In this document: in pieces, positions 57,141 through 64,000 of the stretch
Layout of the letters: each line of letters opens with the position of its first letter
How positions within the stretch are numbered: position 1 is the stretch's first letter
From: Linanthus parryae
Lineage: Eukaryota > Streptophyta > Magnoliopsida > Ericales > Polemoniaceae
Length of the DNA stretch: 64,000 nt
Assembly (NCBI GenBank): GCA_023055425.1
Contig: JALGPY010000003.1
Coordinates: forward strand, 71,523,491-71,587,490
Direction: 5' to 3'
Position numbers and translations under genes: made by a program
The notes under the pieces: model-generated
What the model saw: the letters and a program-made list of their open reading frames with translations, nothing else
The model's database searches: none
Told to the model about the DNA's origin: nothing

Positions 57141-57766
57141 TGTGCACAAGAGATTCCGGCAGGGAGACCTCCGTGTACACCGTGTGTAGTGGATCAAGGA
57201 TCGCACAGGAAGAGTGGGGTTGTGTGTAGGGAGAGAGTAAGTCAATAGCAATGTCAGAGAGAGAGACAGAGGTTTGGCAGAGCTTCCGCGTATGGCAGTG
57301 TGTCCTCCTTTGTATGGAAAGGTTGACGATCCATATATACTGGAGAACATGACCGTTGTAGCGTGGTTAATGCGCCCATTAATGGCGGCTTAATTAGCTT
57401 AACCATAACGGCACGTCCGTCCGAGTATATAGGGACCGTTAGAGCACGTGGTGCGCGAATACCGGAACCGTTACGAGGTTGACCGGGTTTGACCGGATTG
57501 ACCGGGTTTATGGAGCTCGTGCCATAAATCTCTCAAAACAGTTACTAAAGGTCGCGTGCGGGCTTGGCTCGCACGCGACAGGGCTTACTCTAGCCTCCAA
57601 ACCACAAGATCCCTACAAGTCCCGTGCAGTGGTATGCGAGGGCTCTGTCTCGCAGCCCCCACATGGATCAGCTCGGCTGGTGATCCAGTGTGTATGGAGC
57701 ACAATATGGTGTGCTGGATGGCTGCCACGTGGCCAAGATCTGTCATGTCAGAAAGCAGTATCTACA
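57141..57766 (-). repeat. 5' LTR of element B
   Basis: 626 bp, TGTAGATACTGC to TTGTGCACA on the minus strand. It carries one CCACGTGG (57725-57732). Near-identical to 42437-43062. Confidence 0.95.
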
Positions 57767-57771
57767 ACCGT

Positions 57772-59329
57772 ATTATTGTTATTACGCAAAAACTGAAAAT
57801 AATTGGCATAGTAGATGCAAATTGAATTTGATTCAACATACAAAATATCTCATTTAACATTGGATGTTAGAATTTGTGAGTTTAATCACATAGGATGTGA
57901 ATTATTGGGTTCTTGAAAAATTAGGGTTCGCGGGCACATAGTTAAAAAGGAGTTTTCAATTATGGAAACAAATTTATGGAAACATCCATAAAGGAAACAA
58001 CCAAACTTGGGCAACAAGGAAGAAGGGAAGGAGGCTAGGGCCGAAACCCTAGCCGTCCGCCCCCCTCCCTTGCGCGCCAAGCAAGGCCGCGGGTAACATA
58101 GGGCGGCCGGCCTTGGGCCGGGCCCAAGTGGCAGGCGGCGGTCCTTGGGGTTCGGCCTAGGCTTAGGTTGGACCCCTTGGACCGTTGTAACCCTAGTTAC
58201 CCAATTCAATTAAAATTGAACAAGCGCGTTAAAAATTGGTTTTAACTGTATTATGTGCTTTGTTGCATGGTGGATGGATATGGCCTAGGTTGTGGATGTT
58301 TATTCATTTGTGGTTTGGTCTACAGCTTGCGAGCTGATCAAATTAATGTAATAATTAATTAGGTTTTACGGCCTGAGAGTCGTCTTTTCTCCTCGACATG
58401 TGAGGCTTTTATTATTTATTTATTCTATATATTATGCTAGAATTAGAAATATTTAGATGATAGCCAAGAGCATGGAGAAGAAGACCGGAGAACCGAAGAA
58501 GCCAAAAGACAAAGAAGACACCCCTAGGTGCGCGACTATGGTGGAGTACATGGAGATGAGCTTGTCACTTTAGGGCAATTGGATATTATCATTGGCTTGA
58601 TAATATCTTAGTCTAGGGGCCATATCCATGTCACATTTTCTTTATTTTGTGGATGTTTATTATTTATTTTTGTGTGTATGGCGATACTAGCAAAACTTTA
58701 ACAAGATAATAATAAACAAGGATGGTCTTTTATTGTGGATAGCCCAATCCAAATAAGTAGATCTTGTTAATTAGATCAACCAAACAAATTAAGAAAATTA
58801 AATCCCTCAATTAAATATTGCGTTTTTCCTTCTCTTGCCAAAACACCCTTCATGATCAAGTGTTATTAAAATTCGGGCATGCCAAAGCAAGGCGATTTTA
58901 ATTTACCATAATGTGTTGAGGACGACACAAGCTAGTAATGTGTGTATGTTGAAGCAAGAGGTTGGACGCAACTGGGTAGGACTCAATAGGATTGATGAAC
59001 CTCGAGGCATGACAATTAGGTGTTATCCATGGGATAAAGAATAAAGAGTTATTCACCTAATTGGACCAAGATTTGCATTAGAATTCAATTGGAATGGTTC
59101 CTACCTAAATAACCTATTCTTGGGTGACTTGCCAAAGCAAGCTCAAGAAGAAGTGAAAAAGGGATCTTGGACCTACTAGAAAATATAATGATATTTTCCG
59201 CATTAATGGTGAGGGCTATTAATCCGAGAAAAATTGTGGGAGCTATATTTGATGATCTAGCCATTGTTGAATATAGTTAAATTGTTCAAAATACTAAAAT
59301 TGCACATTTCTCGTTTTGTAGAATTCTAA
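57772..59329 (+). other. Leader of element D
   Basis: Non-coding sequence between primer site and gag. 58030-58200 is C/G-rich (GGGCGGCCGGCC) and resembles the C-rich part of element C near 39680-39780. No supported ORF: the minus-strand frame 57886-58209 is a composition effect. Confidence 0.6.
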
Positions 59330-62300
59330 ATGGCGAACAACAACGCATCGAATTCATCCTTACGATCTGTCCTTGAGAAGGATAAACTGTCTGGAACGAA
59401 TTTCCTGGACTGGTACAGAAACTTAAGGATTGTCCTTAAGCAAGAAAAGAAGTTGTACGTCTTGGACACTCCAATTCCAGCCCAACCACAAGATGAGTCT
59501 AGTCTAGCGGATGTGAGGGCACGTCAGAAACATATTCTTGATTCTAATGACGTGACTTGATTCATGCTTTGAACCATGACTCCTGAGCTTCAGAAGCAGC
59601 ACGATAATATGGAAGCCTATGATATGATCATACACTTAAAACAATTGTTTCAGGAACATGCAAGGCATGAACTCTATGAGGTGTCTAAAGCATTATTCAA
59701 GAGTAGTCTTGCAGAGGGGAATCCAGTAGGGCCTCATGTGCTCCGAATGATTGGGTACATAGAGAACCTTGAGAGACTGGGATTCCCACTAGGCCAAGAT
59801 TTGGCAACTGATCTTGTCTTGCAATCGTTTCCTGACAGTTATAGTCAGTTCATCATGAACTATAATATGAGCGAGATCAGTAAGACTCTGCCAGACTTGT
59901 TGAACATGCTAAAGATAGCAAAACAGAGCGTCAACAAAGGCAAAGGCAAGGCCATAATGATGGTGCATAGGAAGAAGGGCAAAGGAGTTGCCTCTACTTC
60001 CAAAGGAAAGAGCAAGAAAGTTGCGAAATCCAAGGAAGCCCTAAAGCTTAGTGGAGGCCTGGCTAAAGGTGAATGTCACTACTGCATCCAGTCTGGTCAC
60101 TGGAGGAGGAATTTCCCTAAATATCTGGAGGATAAGAAGCTTGTAATAGTGATTCCACCACCAGCAGGTATTTATGTTATAGACGTCAATCTTTCTATAT
60201 CTTCATCTTGGGTATTGGATTCTGGATGTGGTTCTCACATTGTCGAAATGTGCAGGATTTGAAAAGAAGTAGAAGATTGGCTAAAGGGGAGATAGATCTG
60301 CGCGTCGGGAATGGAGCAAAAGTTGCTGCATTAGCTATAGGCGTTTATGAGCTATCTTTACCTTCAGGACTTATTTTAGAATTACACAATTGCTTTTATG
60401 TGCCTGCTATGAGCAGAAACATTATTTCCGTTTCTTGTTTGGACGAGGAGGGTTTTTCAATTTCAATAAAGGACAAGTGTTGCTCCATTTATTTTGATAG
60501 TATGCACTATTGTAATGCGCATTTGTCTAATGGATTATATATCCTTGATCTAAATAGTCCAATCTATAACATAAATACTAAAAGGATTAAAACTAATGAT
60601 TTGAATCCTACATATCTATGGCATTGTCGTTTAGGCTATATAAATGAGAAACGCATATCTAGACTCCATAAGGATGGACTTCTAGACTCATTTGATTTAG
60701 AATCATATGAGACACGTGAATCTTGTTTATTAGGAAAAATGACGAAGTCCCATTTCAATAAGAAAGGTGAGAGGACTAGTGAGTTATTGGCACTCATACA
60801 TACTGATGTATGCGGGCCGTTCCTCACGCCTGCCAGAGGTGGTTACACCTACTTCATTATGCTTACTGATGATTTCAGTAGATATGGATTTGTATACCTT
60901 ATGAAGGCCAAATCTAAATCCTTTTAATTATTCATGGAATTCAAGAATGAAGTAGATAAGCAACTTGGTAAAAGTATTAAGGCTCTGCGCTCGGATCATG
61001 GAGGAGAATACTTGAGCCACGATTTTGATGAGTATCTTAGAGAGTGTGAGATAATATCCAACCTCACTCCACCCGGAACGCCACAATGAAATGGCGTGTC
61101 CGAGAGGAGAAATCGCACACTATTAGATATGGTGCGATCTATGATGTCTCAAACAGATCTTCCGATATCATTCTGGGGACATGCTCTAATGACGGCAGCT
61201 TTTACCATTAACCGTGTTCCATCCAAATCAGTCATGAAGACACCATATGAGATATGGAATGGGAAGCGTCCCATAGTGTCATTTATGAAGATTTGGGGCT
61301 GCGACGTTTATGTAAAACGTTTACAAACAGACAAGCTCGGGCCCAAGGCGGATAAGTGTAAATTTGTGGGATATCCTAAGGAAAGTACAGGATATTATTT
61401 CTACAATCCTACCGAGAACAAAGTGTTTGTTGCTCGGACCTGCGTGTTTCTAGAAAGAGAGTTTGTCTCTAAAGAAGCAAGTGGGAGGGCTGTAGAACTT
61501 GAATAAATTCAAGAACCACAAATCGCTGAACCGAAGATGGAACATGAACAGGAACCGCAAGCTGTTGTGGAAGAACCTGTTCAGGTAACACAGGAACTCC
61601 GTAGATCAGGAAGAGTGCGTCATGAGCCAGAGAGGTATGGACTTCTCGTGACTGAGCCCGATGACGTACCACTCATGGATGATGAGCCTGCAACCTACGG
61701 AGACGCCATGAAAGGCCCAGACTCTAATAAGTGGATAGAAGCCATGAGATCCGAAATGGATTCCATGTACACCAACAAAGTATGGACTTTGGTGGAACCA
61801 CCCGAAGGGGCTCGACCCACAGGGTGCAAGTGGGTCTTCAAGAAGAAGACCGACATAGATGGCAAGGTAGTTGCCTATAAGGGGATATTGGTAGCCAAAG
61901 GGTATAGACAGATTCATGGTATTGACTATGATGAGACCTTTTCACCAATTTCCATGACTAAATCCATTCGAATCCTACTCGCTATTGCAGCATACTAAGA
62001 CTATGAGATTTGGCAGATGGATGTCAAGACATGGTTCCTTTATGGGAACCTACTCGAGGATGTGTACATGACACAACCGGAGGGTTTTGAGGATCCAGAA
62101 AATGACAATAAAGTCAGTAAGCTGCAAATATCCATTTATGGATTAAAGCAAGCTTCTAGGAGTTGGAATCGACATTTTGATGACAAGTCAAAGAGTTTGG
62201 CTTCATCAAGAATGAAGATGAGCCTTGTGTTTACAAGAAGGTTAGTGGGAGCTCTGTAGTATTTCTGGTCTTGTATGTGGATGACATACTAATCATTGGC

Positions 62301-63261
62301 AACGACATTCCTACCTTGCGATCTGTTAAAGATTGGCTAGGAAGGTGTTTTGCAATGAAGGACTTAGGAGACGCATCATATATATTTGGTATAAAGATCT
62401 ATAGGGATAGATCTACAAAGCTGCTCGGCCTAAGTCAAAGTACATATATATAAGGTGTTGAAGAGGTTCAACATGCAAGATTTCAATAAGGGATTCTTGC
62501 CTATGTCGCATGGAGTCACTCTTTCCAAGAATGACTATCCCTCCAATGAGATTGAGAAGAACCGCATGAGTAGGATACCCTATGCTTTGGCCATAGGATC
62601 CATCATGTGCGCCATGTTCTGTACTAGACCAGACGTATCATACGCGTTGAGTATGGTGAGCAGATATTAGTCCAATCCGGGTGAGAGTCACTAGATTGTT
62701 GTCAAGAACATCCTAAAGTACTTAAGAAGAACTAAGGATGCGTTCTTGATATTTGGAGGTAAGGAAGAGCTAAGTGTAATCGGTTACACTGATGCGAGCT
62801 TCCAAACCGACAAAGATGACTACAGATCGCAGTTTGGATACGTGTTGTGCCTAAATGGAGGAGTTGTAAGCTGTAAGAGTTCCAAGCAAGGGACAGTTTC
62901 TGATTCTACAACAGAAGCTGAGTACATTGCTGCTGCGGAAGAAGCAAAAGAGGCAGTTTGGATAAAGAAGTTTATCACTGAGCTCGGTGTGGTCCCTAGC
63001 ATCGTGGATCCCATAGAGTTGTACTGTGACAACTCCGGGGCGATCGCACAAGCCAAGGAACCAAGATCACACCAGAAATCAAAGCATGTACTCAGGAGAT
63101 TCCATCTTATTCGTGATATGATCGATCGAGGAGATGTGAAGATGTGCAATATTTCGACGGATGACAATCTTTCAGATCCGCTCATAAAACCTCTTGCGCA
63201 GCGAAAGCATGAAGGGAACGCCATATCTATAGGCATACGAGATGCGCCAGATTGGCTCTAG
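59330..63261 (+). pseudogene. Element D gag-pol relic (copia order)
   Basis: ATG 59330 (MANNNASNSSLRSVLEKDKL) starts gag. The zinc knuckle CHYCIQSGHWRRNF lies near 60075 (final Cys changed to Phe). Protease LDSGCGSHI near 60215 keeps Asp-Ser-Gly. GAG-pre-integrase and integrase: WHCRLGYINEKRI, HTDVCGPF, RSDHGGEYL, NGVSERRNRTLLDMVRSMM. RT: KWVFKKKTDIDGK, IHGIDYDETFSPI, LYVDDILIIGN. RNase H: YTDASFQTDKDD, STTEAEYIAAAEEA, YCDNSGAI, ending at 63261. In-frame stops near 59558, 60925, 61504, 61996, 62451 and 62668 and frameshifts near 60240 and 62230 make it inactive. Confidence 0.9.
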
Positions 63262-63264
63262 TGC

Positions 63265-63275
63265 AAGTGGGAGAC
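63265..63275 (+). other. Polypurine tract of element D
   Basis: AAGTGGGAGAC directly precedes the 3' LTR. Confidence 0.8.
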
Positions 63276-64000
63276 TGTTGGAATAGATGCCCTAGAGGCA
63301 ATCTGATATTTAGTATGAACATTGTTATTGGCTATAATATTCATTTATTGTATATTGCGATATTTAATATAATGAAGTCCTTAGATAAAATGTGTTGTTT
63401 ATCTTGAATATCCCTAGTCCACTATATTGATTAATAGGACGATCAAATATAGACTAATATGTGTGTAGATTGATATGGAGATATCAAGTCTAACACATGG
63501 TTATGCATTAGGGGTAATGGCATACTAAATTGACCCACAACAAGAAGGATATATTAGATTATGTTAAGTCACAACTGCTTCTCGTAGTGCTAATATAATT
63601 GCAATACTTAGACTTGAAGTCACTAGATACTCTAGTTGTGAAATATCGTGCTTTGATGTTATCAAACATTACACCGTAACTGGGTAATCATAAAGGTAGT
63701 TATCGGGCATGATAGGAAGCAAGCTTAGAGATTGTATAATAGGAGCAAATATCCACGGCCACTCGAGGGATGAGGCTTATTGAATGTCTGGCCAGACTCA
63801 GATAAATTAATATGGAGATATTGATGTTATCTGCTTGCACAAGCATATTCCCAGGATCGAGGAATTGTTTATTGGATATACGAGTGTGACTATTTATGTC
63901 TCGTGTCCAATCCGGATATGGAGACAAAGGAATAGTGCAATATAAGATATTGGGCACAAGAGGTTTGTCGGGATCACTGACTATTTCTATTAGTTGGGTG
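63276..64000 (+). repeat. 3' LTR of element D, first 725 bases
   Basis: TGTTGGAATAGATGCCC, aligned with the 5' LTR from 40935; about half of the LTR before the window ends. Confidence 0.9.

Larger units (their letters stand above)
42437..57766 (-). mobile_element. Element B: complete TAT-type gypsy retrotransposon with antisense gene
   Basis: 15,330 bp. LTRs 42437-43062 and 57141-57766 are both 626 bp with three visible differences (all C/T). The target duplication ACCGT is perfect (42432-42436 and 57767-57771). On the minus strand: LTR, primer site, gag-protease, pol, tandem array, then about 5 kb with a plus-strand five-exon gene, purine tract, LTR. The second, archaeal-type RNase H in pol and the antisense ORF are marks of the TAT lineage. 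All three genes are open, so this copy may still be able to move. Confidence 0.95.
40935..64000 (+). mobile_element. Element D: copia retrotransposon (Angela/Tork-like), split by element B
   Basis: 5' LTR 40935-42355, primer site 42370-42382, leader split at 42436/57772 by element B (target duplication ACCGT), gag-pol relic 59330-63261, purine tract 63265-63275, and 3' LTR from 63276 off the edge. The LTR start TGTTGGAATAGATGCCCTAG resembles that of Angela-type elements; the lineage is a suggestion only. It is inserted in the 5' LTR of its relative C, in opposite orientation. Confidence 0.88.

Noticed and set aside
57886..58209. Minus-strand 107-codon frame in the D leader
   Set aside because: Explained by a C/G-rich stretch; no conservation with the corresponding part of C.
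1..64000. Host protein-coding, tRNA or rRNA genes
   Set aside because: Every supported coding segment belongs to a transposable element or a captured fragment; tRNA-like matches are primer binding sites only.

Overview
This window is plant nuclear DNA made almost entirely of transposable elements. The evidence is plant-type Ty3/gypsy (TAT lineage, with antisense ORF), Ty1/copia (SIRE-like and Angela/Tork-like), a Helitron, a Pack-MULE, a Harbinger-type MITE and a hAT-type element, all nested in one another. I see no rRNA, tRNA or ordinary host gene. The species cannot be told from this sequence; a flowering plant with a large, repeat-rich genome fits.

Left part (1-6322). 1-2622 is the 5' part of a minus-strand Helitron whose Rep/helicase gene runs off the left edge. 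It abuts a 240-bp fold-back, followed by a 434-bp Harbinger-type MITE with TAA target duplications and an AT-rich stretch. At 4234 begins the LTR of an old gypsy-like element, here called E. This LTR carries an (ATT)n tract and a 1.4-kb Pack-MULE with a 9-bp target duplication that has captured a piece of a P4-type ATPase (flippase) gene. E's gag starts at 6113 and is cut at 6322.

Middle part (6323-32926). Element A, a pol-less TAT-type gypsy element, is inserted in E's gag (target duplication ATGAC). A itself holds three insertions: F (7607-15141, a non-autonomous gypsy element with LTRs over 3 kb and a 1.4-kb non-coding interior), G (22295-31317, a decayed 9-kb SIRE-like copia element on the minus strand) and a hAT-type element (31421-32167). 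What remains of A is a broken gag on the plus strand, a tandem repeat, and a broken multi-exon antisense gene of the plant mobile domain (PMD) type on the minus strand.

Right part (32927-64000). E's gag resumes at 32932 and is cut again at 33530 by element C, a decayed minus-strand copia element. C's 5' LTR is broken at 40935 by element D, a related plus-strand copia element whose 3' LTR runs off the right edge. D's leader is in turn broken by element B (42437-57766; target duplication ACCGT), giving the chain E > C > D > B.

B is the only element here that looks fresh. It has 626-bp LTRs with three visible differences, an open gag-protease frame, an open pol frame (RT, two RNase H domains, integrase), and, in the opposite direction, an intact five-exon gene coding for a 1262-residue PMD-type protein. 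Pol and the antisense gene converge on a hairpin-rich 54-bp tandem array. The antisense gene, its intron positions and the array are recognisable in the degraded relative A, so they are constant parts of this retrotransposon family. This is the most interesting system in the window.
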